DNA of 64,000 nucleotides from positions 1 through 64,000 of IMG/VR virus record IMGVR_UViG_3300045116_000451; one strand, written 5' to 3'. This DNA comes from a virus. The position numbers and the translations under genes are program-made. Shown piece by piece: positions 48,864 to 57,195 of this stretch (its first letter is position 1; each line of letters begins with the position of its first letter). Below the pieces are notes generated by a model. The model made no database searches, had not been told where the DNA came from, and saw nothing but the letters and a program-made list of their open reading frames with translations.

Positions 48864-49835
48864 TCACCATCTTTCGGCGGCGCGCGGCGCGAGCAGCTTG
48901 CGGGCCGCGAGATAGCCTAGCGACAACCCGACGACGAGCATGGCGGCCTTCTCCCAGCCCTTGGCCTTGGCGAGCACTTGTTGCAGGCCGCTGCCACCAG
49001 GCGGAACGACGCCGGTCGGAGGTCCGAGCCCGGGAGGCACTACCGGGGGGCCTACTTGCGTGGTTGCCGCGACCACAAGCGGCTTGAGCGTCTTGGGGTC
49101 GAACGCCGAGCCCGTCGCGATTCCGTAGCCGCCCGTGCCGAGATACGGCGGGTTCGAAGCCCACGCGTTGTCGGGCAGTCGGTCGTGCACCTTGGCGTAC
49201 ACGTACGAGTAGCCCCATGGCAGCGCCGCGTCTGGGACGCGCCGGTATTCCCAGTACGCCTGGTTCGAGATCCAAAAAGAGAGCGCGGCCCTCTGCCAGA
49301 CGTCGGTGTCGATGTCGCCCGATGAAAAGCTTGCTTCGAGCGGCATCAGGCCGACGACGAACACCTTGGGCGTTCCGCGGCTGCCGGCGAGCGCGTTCGC
49401 GAGGTACTGCTTCCAACGCTGCACTTGCGTGGCGAAGCTTTTCTCGGTCGCGTTCGGCTGGAACACGAGATCCACGGTCCAGGTGCCTGCCCCTGCCTGC
49501 AAGCTTTCGTTCCACGAGTCGCCGAACGGAAGGGTGTAGGTGTGCGGTTCTAGGTACTTCACCACGTCGCCGTTTGGCACGTGACGAAGCGCAACGCCCT
49601 TGACTTGATAGGGTCCGGCAAGCTCGCCCGTGACGGCGAACGTAGCGCCGACCTTTTTCGCAAGGTCAACGAGCAGGTGCGCGGGAGGGACGTCGAGTTC
49701 CCAGTCGTGCAGGACGACGCGAAGAACGTGATCGATGCCCCCCTCGAACGTTGCGCTCGGGGCCGCCAGCGACCAGCCTGCGAGCAGGAAGTTGTCGTAG
49801 CTGCGAAGGGCCTGGTAAAGCTCGGTGTCTGACAT
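48864..49835 (-). CDS. Virion-type protein with C-terminal membrane anchor
   Basis: 323 residues. A globular alpha/beta region (about 1-200) with VLHDWELDVP, VKYLEPHTYTLPFGDSW and many Trp/Tyr, a Pro/Gly linker, and one TM (about 295-313) followed by basic residues. The soluble part may be a receptor-side or vertex protein. No family recognised. Confidence 0.6.
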   Translation of the reverse strand: MSDTELYQALRSYDNFLLAGWSLAAPSATFEGGIDHVLRVVLHDWELDVPPAHLLVDLAKKVGATFAVTGELAGPYQVKGVALRHVPNGDVVKYLEPHTYTLPFGDSWNESLQAGAGTWTVDLVFQPNATEKSFATQVQRWKQYLANALAGSRGTPKVFVVGLMPLEASFSSGDIDTDVWQRAALSFWISNQAYWEYRRVPDAALPWGYSYVYAKVHDRLPDNAWASNPPYLGTGGYGIATGSAFDPKTLKPLVVAATTQVGPPVVPPGLGPPTGVVPPGGSGLQQVLAKAKGWEKAAMLVVGLSLGYLAARKLLAPRAAERW

Positions 49836-49837
49836 GC

Positions 49838-49922
49838 GGAACCCCGGGTTCGAGATCGGCCAGGGTGCGCTCGGGCTTGTTGTTTGCCGTCGCGACCGCG
49901 TGCGATCCTACGCCGGGGTTCC
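49838..49922. repeat. Inverted repeat in the gap before the capsid genes
   Basis: GGAACCCCGG (49838-49847) and CCGGGGTTCC (49913-49922) pair perfectly, spaced 65 nt. Both are followed or preceded by GAGATCG(G/A)CC. It may be a regulatory site or transcript structure. Confidence 0.45.
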
Positions 49923-49933
49923 GAGATCGACCA

Positions 49934-50728
49934 CTACCGCAGGCTCTCGCTCAGGTCACGCTCGATCTGCTTGAGCAGCATGGCCGGGCACTTGTAGCCC
50001 ATCACCTCGCCCTGGATGAAGGCGACCGGGCTTTCGATCTGCCGGTACACGACGCCCGTCATGGTGAAGATGACGTCCTCGTAGACGTACTCGGTGAAGG
50101 GAGCATCGGGGGCGCCGTAGCGGCGCGGCGTCTGAGGCATGACGCTGGAGCCGTATCCCGCGGCGGAAGCGTACTGCGTGGCCGCCGCGATGATGAAGTC
50201 GGCCGCGGTCTGCTGGCGGATGGGCACGATGGGCCCGCGGCTCATCTGGCTGGACTGCGTGCGCAGCGTGCTTGGGATCGGGTCGAGCCGGTAGCGCAGG
50301 TTGCCCGGGTTCTGGTTGTTCATGCGCACGACGTAGCCGAGCGAGCCCGACAAGCGGCCCTCATCGAGCGGCACGAAGTCGAACGCGTTCACGCCGCTGA
50401 AGCGATACGGCTGGATGCGGTAGTCCAGGAGAATGATGGCCTGCCCGACGTCGGCCTTTACGGCTCCGATCTCGAAGCTCGTCGGGCTGGTCGGCGATCG
50501 TGCCGGGTCGAACCACGCCTCGTTCGGCTCGACCCGGAAAAGCTCGTGGTAGGGCTTGGTCTCGGGGTTGCGGGCGATCTTCGCCATGATGGCGCCCGCT
50601 TCCGAGACCACGGACGAGGCGCCGGTGCCTGGTTGGCCGGACCAAGGCGGCGGAATGGGAGCGCTCGGATCGAGCGGGCACCCCTCTCGGTTCAGGGGCC
50701 CCGTGTGCAACGGAAAAGGCTTCGGCAC
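49934..50728 (-). CDS. Beta-rich capsid candidate 1
   Basis: 264 residues. Pro-rich start (1-45), then alternating strands: FEIGAVKADVGQAIILLDYRI, YRFSGVNAF, SGSLGYVVRMNN, EYVYEDVIFTMTG. No TM. With the next two genes it forms a trio of soluble, similarly sized, beta-rich proteins, as in viruses with jelly-roll capsids (for example Thermus P23-77-type or Salisaeta phage SSIP-1). Fold is inferred, not shown. Confidence 0.55.
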   Translation of the reverse strand: MPKPFPLHTGPLNREGCPLDPSAPIPPPWSGQPGTGASSVVSEAGAIMAKIARNPETKPYHELFRVEPNEAWFDPARSPTSPTSFEIGAVKADVGQAIILLDYRIQPYRFSGVNAFDFVPLDEGRLSGSLGYVVRMNNQNPGNLRYRLDPIPSTLRTQSSQMSRGPIVPIRQQTAADFIIAAATQYASAAGYGSSVMPQTPRRYGAPDAPFTEYVYEDVIFTMTGVVYRQIESPVAFIQGEVMGYKCPAMLLKQIERDLSESLR

Positions 50729-50747
50729 GGCGACCTCCTAGAGCCCG

Positions 50748-51731
50748 TCAAATCATGCGCACGCCAGCCGGCTGCAGGATTCGGAACCCGAGCAGACCGA
50801 CGATGACCACGCCGTCGGGCTTGCGAATGATGGTGTCCTGCACGCCCTCGTCGCATTCCCATTGCGAGTAGCCGATGCCTTCGTGGCCGTCGTACTGGCC
50901 CGCGAGGTAGGGCATCGAGCCCACGATCGCCTGGATGTTGCCGGCGATGGGATTGTTGATGTGCATGGGCTCCAGTTCCAACTCGATCGTTTCGCCCTTC
51001 TCCCAGTAGTCGAGAACTGGCAGCGTGAGCATCTGCTCCATGCCGGGGGCCCACAGGCTCGACGGGACTTTGTCGGACTGGCGAGGGTAAACCGCGCCCT
51101 TGAGCGAGATCCAGCCGTCCCACTCCATCGTACGGAACGGAGATTGGTTGGTCGCGCGGTGCGGCACGGCGCCAAGGGGCGTCGTTTGCGGCGGCACGCA
51201 CCCCTCGTTGCCCAGGTTCCAGCTCCAATCCCATCCGTTCATGGCGTCCATGAAGTCGAGCACGCTCGAGATGGGACGCTGCCTGCCCCAGGAGCGCCCT
51301 TCGAAACGCTGTACGTTCTGGCCGTCGGTCACTTCGAACCCGTACAGGGACACGAACGTCGCGTAGCGCGCAACGGCGACGAAAGGCCCGTCCTGCGAGA
51401 TCGTGAAGCTGCCCGAGACGCCCGTTTGAAGGTTCGCGGGCACGGCGATCTGAATGGGGATGTCGAACGGGATCCTGCGGCCCGGGATGTCCTCGATGGC
51501 GAGCATGTCGGGCGTTCCGAGAAGGGTCCCTCCGCCCTTGGAGCCTCGGACCTTCATGCCTTCGAGCATGCCGCCCATGCGCTGGATGGCGGCGGCGTGC
51601 GCGGCGTGCGAGCGGCGAAGCTCGTCGTGAGCGGCGCCGAGCCTGCGGCTCGCCTCGACCGCTTCTCGGGCGGCGCGATTCGCGCCGTCCGTCATCTGCT
51701 GGATACGTGCCCAGATTTGGTTGATGTCCAT
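50748..51731 (-). CDS. Beta-rich capsid candidate 2
   Basis: 327 residues. The first 60 residues are a helical coiled coil (WARIQQMTDGANRAAREAV), followed by long strand-rich sequence: IPFDIPIQIAVPANLQTG, SGSFTISQDGPFVAVARYATF, VSLYGFEV, ETIELELEPMHINN. The strand/loop pattern suits a jelly-roll or minor capsid protein. AAGGAGCGAC precedes ATG, behind a double-hairpin leader. Confidence 0.6.
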   Translation of the reverse strand: MDINQIWARIQQMTDGANRAAREAVEASRRLGAAHDELRRSHAAHAAAIQRMGGMLEGMKVRGSKGGGTLLGTPDMLAIEDIPGRRIPFDIPIQIAVPANLQTGVSGSFTISQDGPFVAVARYATFVSLYGFEVTDGQNVQRFEGRSWGRQRPISSVLDFMDAMNGWDWSWNLGNEGCVPPQTTPLGAVPHRATNQSPFRTMEWDGWISLKGAVYPRQSDKVPSSLWAPGMEQMLTLPVLDYWEKGETIELELEPMHINNPIAGNIQAIVGSMPYLAGQYDGHEGIGYSQWECDEGVQDTIIRKPDGVVIVGLLGFRILQPAGVRMI

Positions 51732-51833
51732 CTGTCGCTCCTTGCGCCTTCGAGCGCGGAGTCACCGGCCCCCGGGATCTCCGAGGGCCGGCGCGATCAG
51801 GGATGCGAAGCGGGCCCGGCGGCCCGCCCCGGG
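51732..51833 (-). promoter_or_regulatory. Double-hairpin leader of capsid candidate 2
   Basis: On the minus strand GCGGGC/GCCCGC, then CCGGCCC/GGGCCGG stems, then AAGGAGCGACAG before ATG. Same organisation as accessory-block leaders. Confidence 0.45.
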
Positions 51834-52601
51834 CTACTGCACGTCGCGGCTCAGCAGGCCGTCGATCGTCATCGACACGACCTTGGTGATCGCGTCGACG
51901 GCGTTCAGGTTGCTGATGGGGTCGCGCATGTTGCGGTTCTGGTTGGTCGCGGTGCCGAAGACGGTCGCGTTGCCGCCGTCCGGGTACGCGACGCCCTGGA
52001 CGCTCACCTTGATGAACTGGCGAGGCGTGATCGTGATGGCGCGCGCGATGCGCAGGATCGCCGCGTGCGTCGAGTCACCGTTCTGCCAGTGGATGAGGTC
52101 GGTCGGGCCACCGTTGTCGCCGCTCAGGCCGCCGCCGTACGGGAAGTACATCGTCGGCATCGACTTGAGCGAGTCCTTCTCGCCGGCTCCGAGCGTCCAG
52201 AACAGGCCCTCGGCGCACTGCGAGTGCAGGCGGTAGACGTCGTAGAGGTCGCCCGGCGCGTTGCCGATGGCGACACCGCCCGGACCGTTCGGCCACACGA
52301 TGGCGTCGCCCGGCGTGACGTGGCCCCAGTCGCCGTTGACGGCGACAGGGCCCGCGGGATCCAGCACGCGCTGGATCGGCGCGCGGAACCAGAGCATGAC
52401 CCGCGCGGCCAGGATGATCATGCTCGAGTCGTTCGGCAGGATCGCGCTGGTCTTGAGGTTGGTGAAGCCCTCGTCGCGGCCCTGCAGGATGAACAGGTCC
52501 GTCTGGGGGTTGAGCCCGCCGGGGCTGATGCCGAACGTCCTGATGAGGGCGTCTCGGTACGGCTGGTGGACTCGCTCGCGCACATTCAGAATCTTTGCCA
52601 T
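51834..52601 (-). CDS. Beta-rich capsid candidate 3 (major capsid candidate)
   Basis: 255 residues. MAKILNVRERVHQPYRDALIR, TDLFILQGRDEGFTNLKTSAIL, then strands IILAARVMLWFRAP and ILRIARAITITPRQFIKVSVQGVAYP, and a C-terminal helix. Asn/Gly-rich loops, no TM, no repeats. Strong leader and RBS (AACGGAGAA) suggest high expression. Size suits a single jelly-roll capsid subunit; HK97 features not evident. Confidence 0.6.
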   Translation of the reverse strand: MAKILNVRERVHQPYRDALIRTFGISPGGLNPQTDLFILQGRDEGFTNLKTSAILPNDSSMIILAARVMLWFRAPIQRVLDPAGPVAVNGDWGHVTPGDAIVWPNGPGGVAIGNAPGDLYDVYRLHSQCAEGLFWTLGAGEKDSLKSMPTMYFPYGGGLSGDNGGPTDLIHWQNGDSTHAAILRIARAITITPRQFIKVSVQGVAYPDGGNATVFGTATNQNRNMRDPISNLNAVDAITKVVSMTIDGLLSRDVQ

Positions 52602-52720
52602 GGTGGTTTCTCCGTTGCCCGGGTATTCACCCGGTTGCTTGCCGGCCGGTGCTGTTGTTCACGCGGCCAAGTTCCGCGAGCCGGCCGGCGTTGTTCCTTT
52701 TTTCCTCGTGGTCCCCGGCA
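52602..52720 (-). promoter_or_regulatory. Hairpin leader of the major capsid candidate
   Basis: Minus strand: two GCCGGCCGG-type inverted segments flank the region, then CCGGGT-GAAT-ACCCGG stem and CAACGGAGA ribosome-binding site before ATG. TACCCGGGCAACGGAGA resembles the accessory leaders. Confidence 0.5.
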
Positions 52721-55354
52721 TCAGCCGAAGACGCCGTTCGAGCCTCCGACGTCGAAGATCCCCGTGTCCGGCGCGATCTCCTGCCCACCGACGACGCTCA
52801 TCTGCGTGGTCGGCACGTAGTCGGAGCGCGTTCCGGGCCCGCCGCCCGTCAGCATGCCGGGCCCGGCGCCCAGGCCCGCTGCGGCCTCCATCACACCGAA
52901 TTCGGCGTCCAGGTTCCCGTCCGGGCGCACGCCGTCGTTGATGTAGCCGAACCCATCCGCTGAGCCCGAGAAGCTCGGCAGCACCTCGTAGTCGCCGTAG
53001 CCCTCGACCTGCAGGCCCGAGGCGACGTACTCGCCGAAGTCACTGACGGGCGCGAGCGAGCCGTCCGAAACGTACTCGCCGGTGCCGGTCACGTACTCGC
53101 CGAAGCCGGCGTTTGCCTGGTAGAACTGGCCCATGCCGGCGGCAGCCTGCACGAAGCGCGGGTCACCGAAGCCGGCGTTCGCCTGGTAGACGGGCTGCCC
53201 GAAGCCGCCCATCACGTAGCGCGAGCGCTGGCCCTGGCCCGGGATGCCCGAGAACCCGGGGATGGTGTAGCCCACGGCGTTCAGAATGCCCTGGATGACG
53301 CCCGTCGCCATGGCGACGAAGCTGCCGACGCTCACGGCCTGTGCGTAGTGGCTCTTGCTCGGGTCGGTGAGGAACCACTTGCCCGAGGCGTACATGCCGA
53401 TGCCACCGGCGACGACCTTGGAGGCGGGGCCGACGAACTTCGCGACGCCCGGCCCGAGGTAGCCGCCGAGGATGCTGAACAGGCCCGAGAGCAGGTTGAT
53501 GCCGATGAACCCGCCGATGCCGGTGAGGCCGGCCTTGATGGCATCGCCCCAGCTCGGGTACGCGAGGTTCTCCATGTAGAAGCCCGGGTTCTTGCGGAAC
53601 TTCTTGCCCATGCGCTTGTACATCTTCGACGCCTTCTTGACGCCGTAGCGCTTGACCAGGGCCTTCCACGTGCGCTTGCCGAAGCGCTTCTTCGCTTTCT
53701 TGCCGTACTTGCGCTTCTTGCTCGTGGACCGGCGCTTCTTGCTCTTGCCGCGCTTCTTTCCCTTGCTGCGCTTCTTGCCGCCGATCGCCCAGTAGTCGGG
53801 CTTGCGGAACGCGCTCTTGGTGCGCGCCTTCTTGAGGTACTTGCGGAAGCGCTTGGAGCCCATCATGGCCCGCACCCACGCGTCGAAGTCCTCGTACTCG
53901 GGGAACTGGCGCTGGGCGTGCCCCTCGGCCATGGCTTCCATCGCGAGGGCGAGCTGCTGGGGCGTCACGCCCATGTCGCGCGCGGCCTGCACGGCGGCGT
54001 ACGTGAACTTCGGGGGCTTGGGCATCTTCGGGGGCTTGATGCGCCTGCCGACCCAGGGAGGAAGGAAGCCGGGCCCCCAGTCGAGGCGCTGAGCCCAGGC
54101 ATACGGATCGAGGCGCTGGCCGCCGATGCCGGGCCGGAACGGGTAGCCGGTGCCTGCGCGCGTCTGCATGCGCGTGATGACGAGCAGGCGGCTTCGCGCA
54201 AGCGCCTTCTGCGACGCCGTCGCGCCCGGATGTGCGAGCACGGCCTGGAGCAGGCTTTCGGCGTAGCGGAAGTTGCGAGACCGAAGAGCCGTCAGGGCGC
54301 GCGCCAGCATGCCGGCCGGATCGCCGTGCCCGGCTGCAGCGCCGTACTGGTTGGGAGCGAACGGGCTGTTCTTGATGGTGACGTTGAGCGCGCCCCGTCC
54401 GCCCACGGCGTGCACACGACGAGCGCGCAGCGCGCCCTTGCGCGCGTAGCCCTTGCGCCCACGCTTGGCCTTGCGGCTGCGCTTGGCCTTGCGGCCGTAG
54501 CCCTTGCGGCCGCGCTTTCCCTTGCGCGCGTAGCCTTTGCGCCCGAAGCCGCGCTTGGCGTACGCGCCCTTGCGGCCCTTCTTGCGTCGGCGCTTGCCCT
54601 TGCCGCGACGCTTGCCCATGTTCTCCTCGAACTCGAAGCTCGAAGAGCTGGACGAGCTGCTGTCGTCGTTCGCTTCGAACTCGTCCGCGTTGCGGCGGAA
54701 GGCTCGCACCTTGCCCCTGTACGGACGCAGGGTGAAGCTTTTTGAGATCAAGCCGGGAAGCCCATGGCGTCCCTTGCCCTTGCGGCCTCGCTTGCCCTTG
54801 CCGCGCTTGCGGCCCTTCTTGCGATTCTCTTCCATGACGATCATTGGATCCTCCGTCCAGGGTGGGCCGGCGCCCGGGCCGGCGGGGTTGTTGAGCGCGG
54901 TCTGGACGCCGTACTTCTTGGCGGCGGCGCGGATCCGGCGCTTGATCTTCGAGCGCACTGCCGGCGTGTAGCTCGGGCAGTGCTTGCCGCAGTAGCTGGC
55001 GGCGGCGCGCACGAACGATTGGCTCTGGGCCTTGGTTTTTCCGTGGATCGGGTACGCGTAGCATTCCGGCAGGGCGTAGTGCTTTCTTTCTGTGGCACCG
55101 CGGCGGCGGTGTTTTGCTGGAGGTGACGAATGGCAGGTGACCCCGCCGACCTTCTTGGCGTTCGTGAGGAAGCGCCCCTTGTCGTCTCTGGGCTGCGCCC
55201 GCGGACGCCGCCGATTCCCCGGGTTCGAGATGCCCATGAGGGTGGTGACGCCGGCAGGGTTCGGGTTCAGGCGCAAGGGATGGCCCTTGGGTACGCCGTA
55301 CCCCTTGGCGATCTTGCTGCTCACCTCGAAGACCTCGCCGGTCGCCACGCGCAT
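52721..55354 (-). CDS. Histone H1-like Lys/Arg-rich membrane protein
   Basis: 877 residues from ATG 55354 (GTG 55384 is also open). N-terminal globular part; three blocks of Lys/Arg/Gly repeats (about 177-197, 247-313, 525-590) with GRKGYARKG-type units, a Ser8 run (232-239), hydrophobic stretches (about 610-632, 645-660, 675-700), and an acidic Gly-rich end with two YQANAGFG repeats and GEYV repeats. Composition is like DNA-condensing proteins of chromatinised viruses; the hydrophobic part suggests a link between genome and membrane. A good promoter lies upstream. Confidence 0.75.
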   Translation of the reverse strand: MRVATGEVFEVSSKIAKGYGVPKGHPLRLNPNPAGVTTLMGISNPGNRRRPRAQPRDDKGRFLTNAKKVGGVTCHSSPPAKHRRRGATERKHYALPECYAYPIHGKTKAQSQSFVRAAASYCGKHCPSYTPAVRSKIKRRIRAAAKKYGVQTALNNPAGPGAGPPWTEDPMIVMEENRKKGRKRGKGKRGRKGKGRHGLPGLISKSFTLRPYRGKVRAFRRNADEFEANDDSSSSSSSSFEFEENMGKRRGKGKRRRKKGRKGAYAKRGFGRKGYARKGKRGRKGYGRKAKRSRKAKRGRKGYARKGALRARRVHAVGGRGALNVTIKNSPFAPNQYGAAAGHGDPAGMLARALTALRSRNFRYAESLLQAVLAHPGATASQKALARSRLLVITRMQTRAGTGYPFRPGIGGQRLDPYAWAQRLDWGPGFLPPWVGRRIKPPKMPKPPKFTYAAVQAARDMGVTPQQLALAMEAMAEGHAQRQFPEYEDFDAWVRAMMGSKRFRKYLKKARTKSAFRKPDYWAIGGKKRSKGKKRGKSKKRRSTSKKRKYGKKAKKRFGKRTWKALVKRYGVKKASKMYKRMGKKFRKNPGFYMENLAYPSWGDAIKAGLTGIGGFIGINLLSGLFSILGGYLGPGVAKFVGPASKVVAGGIGMYASGKWFLTDPSKSHYAQAVSVGSFVAMATGVIQGILNAVGYTIPGFSGIPGQGQRSRYVMGGFGQPVYQANAGFGDPRFVQAAAGMGQFYQANAGFGEYVTGTGEYVSDGSLAPVSDFGEYVASGLQVEGYGDYEVLPSFSGSADGFGYINDGVRPDGNLDAEFGVMEAAAGLGAGPGMLTGGGPGTRSDYVPTTQMSVVGGQEIAPDTGIFDVGGSNGVFG

Positions 55355-55417
55355 GCCTCTGCCGCATTCGCGGGAAGCCGCCACCCTGGCGAAACGGATC
55401 TCCGCTACCTGCGTGCC

Positions 55418-55446
55418 GTTCTACCGGCGCGGACACGATCTGTCAA
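55418..55446 (-). promoter_or_regulatory. Promoter of the H1-like gene
   Basis: Minus strand TTGACA (55446-55441), 17-nt spacer, TAGAAC (55423-55418), about 57 nt before the ATG. Confidence 0.6.
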
Positions 55447-55457
55447 GCGCGGCGCCG

Positions 55458-56204
55458 TCAGTCGAACCCGTGCAGCGACTGCAGCAGTACGCCGACGAAA
55501 GCGTCCGCCCATTCGACGGCGAACGGTCGGGAGCCAGCAGGGCGGCCGGCAGCGCCCGCGAGCGACCTCAGCTTGGAAGCCACTTCGACCGAGGGCCAGG
55601 CGGTCTCGGGGTCGCTCATGTGCACGGGCACTTCAGCGCGTCCGAGTAGAGCTTGCAGAGCGAGCGCGAGACGCTTGGTGTAGACCTCGGCTGTGATCGC
55701 GGATTGTTCGGGTTGCATCGCCCAGGCTTTGCCGAGCGTCACCGGATCGCCCGCGACCGTGTGACCGAACCCTGCCCACCAAAAGCCTCGGAGAACACCC
55801 GGTTCGGTTTTCGCGTTTGGTTTGGTGCGTTCGAATTCGTAGCCCCGCTTCGAATGCGCCACGCGCATGAGATGTTCGCTCGCCGGATGGCGAAACTCGA
55901 CGAGCGCTGCTCCTTCGACAAGCTTGTCGATTCGATCCCTGAGAACAGCGATTGTGTCGGCACTAGGCCACTCGCTTTTTGCCTGTTTGGACCAAACGTG
56001 CACGTGCTCGTCACCGAGGAGTGCGGTCAAGGCCAACTTCAAGTTGTCAGCCATGATGCCGGCAGCTTTACGCGCATGCGTCCGATCAATCGACCAGGCG
56101 GTGCCTATTTTGATTTCGTCGCGCCACAGCAATCCAGGATCACTGTAAAAGGTGTGGCCGAAGTCGGACGACCACAGTATCGTCAACGGGTCGGATTGTT
56201 TCAT
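55458..56204 (-). CDS. Protein with internal duplication
   Basis: 248 residues made of two similar modules: FGHT (15-18 and 146-149), KLALTALLG/ALALQALLG (56-64, 180-188) and W-P-S (79-81, 203-205), each followed by a helix. The halves are about 130 residues apart. No homologue recognised; soluble, encoded between membrane proteins. ATGA overlap with the upstream gene stop. Confidence 0.65.
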   Translation of the reverse strand: MKQSDPLTILWSSDFGHTFYSDPGLLWRDEIKIGTAWSIDRTHARKAAGIMADNLKLALTALLGDEHVHVWSKQAKSEWPSADTIAVLRDRIDKLVEGAALVEFRHPASEHLMRVAHSKRGYEFERTKPNAKTEPGVLRGFWWAGFGHTVAGDPVTLGKAWAMQPEQSAITAEVYTKRLALALQALLGRAEVPVHMSDPETAWPSVEVASKLRSLAGAAGRPAGSRPFAVEWADAFVGVLLQSLHGFD

Positions 56205-56803
56205 CCCACGATCCCGTCCTTCTTGATGTCAATCTCCGATCCGGTGACGAGAAAGTGCACCCCCTCGTCCGAGTACACGAGCAGGAACGTTTCACCGGTG
56301 TCGGGCCGCTTGCCCGACGCCCAGGTTGCCTTGGGAAGGCGCATCTCGTAGTAGCGGCCGTCGGTCGCCAGGACCTGCACGCCCTTGAATTCAGCCAGGT
56401 CCGACACGAACTTAGGCATCGGGCCCGTCAGCTCGTAGCTTCGGCCCGAGAACTCGACGGGCGCTCCGGCTGCGTGACGCACCGACCGAGCACGCCCGTT
56501 TCCTTCTCGGAACACGACGGCCTGAGCCCGATCGTTCACGAGCTGAGTGATGGCCGCGTTGACGAATAGATTCTGCGGCGCTTCGGCGACGTGCTTGTAC
56601 AGCTCCCACTTGCCGCCGTTGAGCATCTTGTTCGAGAAGTAGATTTCAGCGTTGGTTTGTCCGAGGTGCATCCAGAACCTAGGCCACTCGAACGAAAGCT
56701 CGTGCGGGTTTCTCGCGGGTTTTCCGTAGAATACCTCGCGCTGGCGTTTCGCCGATTCGAAGACGTTCTTGGTGCTGACTACGGCGACGCGTTCGCGGCT
56801 CAC
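56201..56803 (-). CDS. Hypothetical virion-operon protein
   Basis: 200 residues. Alpha/beta with strong strands (YYEMRLPKATW, ETFLLVYSDEGVHFLVTG) and basic N-terminus. No TM. Position suggests structural or assembly role. Confidence 0.6.
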   Translation of the reverse strand: MSRERVAVVSTKNVFESAKRQREVFYGKPARNPHELSFEWPRFWMHLGQTNAEIYFSNKMLNGGKWELYKHVAEAPQNLFVNAAITQLVNDRAQAVVFREGNGRARSVRHAAGAPVEFSGRSYELTGPMPKFVSDLAEFKGVQVLATDGRYYEMRLPKATWASGKRPDTGETFLLVYSDEGVHFLVTGSEIDIKKDGIVG

Positions 56804-57195
56804 GAGACGGACCTTTCTTTCTGGCGCGAGCGCATGATCGCAAAAGCGCCCAAAGCAGCCACGGCTGCGACCACAGCTCCGACAGCGAGAAAGCGAGCCC
56901 GATCGCCGACAGGCGCAGCAAAAGCCCCGATGCCAGACGGTACCCCGGTTTTCTTCGTCCCCTTCCAGACGCCGACTTCACCGCTCGAGATCGAGCCGAC
57001 CGGAAGGACCCCGTGGCCGACTTTGCGGGCGTCGGGCGGGAGCGGCCGGCCGGCCATGCTCGCCGGGACTCCGACCGGAGTTGCGAGCGGCGCGAAGTAG
57101 CGAGGCGTCGGCAGGTCGTCGTTGAGCGGAACGCGGTCGCCGGCCTCCCAGTAGTCGAACCCGCCCTCGTACGGGTTGTGCACCGAGTAGATCAC
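56800..57195 (-). CDS. Membrane protein with C-terminal TM
   Basis: 131 residues from GTG 57195 (GTGA overlap with upstream stop). Tyr/Asp-rich start (VHNPYEGGFDYWEAGD), Pro-rich middle, TM about 101-120, then RSRQKERSVS. Virion-type topology. Confidence 0.6.
   Translation of the reverse strand: MIYSVHNPYEGGFDYWEAGDRVPLNDDLPTPRYFAPLATPVGVPASMAGRPLPPDARKVGHGVLPVGSISSGEVGVWKGTKKTGVPSGIGAFAAPVGDRARFLAVGAVVAAVAALGAFAIMRSRQKERSVS

Noticed and set aside
50862-52820. 652-residue rightward open frame across the capsid candidates
   Set aside because: Antisense shadow of three well-behaved leftward genes with RBS and leaders; Arg/His/Val-rich composition.
53163-55436. 757-residue leftward open frame inside the H1-like gene
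   Set aside because: Alternate frame of the repetitive Lys/Arg coding sequence; composition is Arg/Gln/Gly-rich and no start context.
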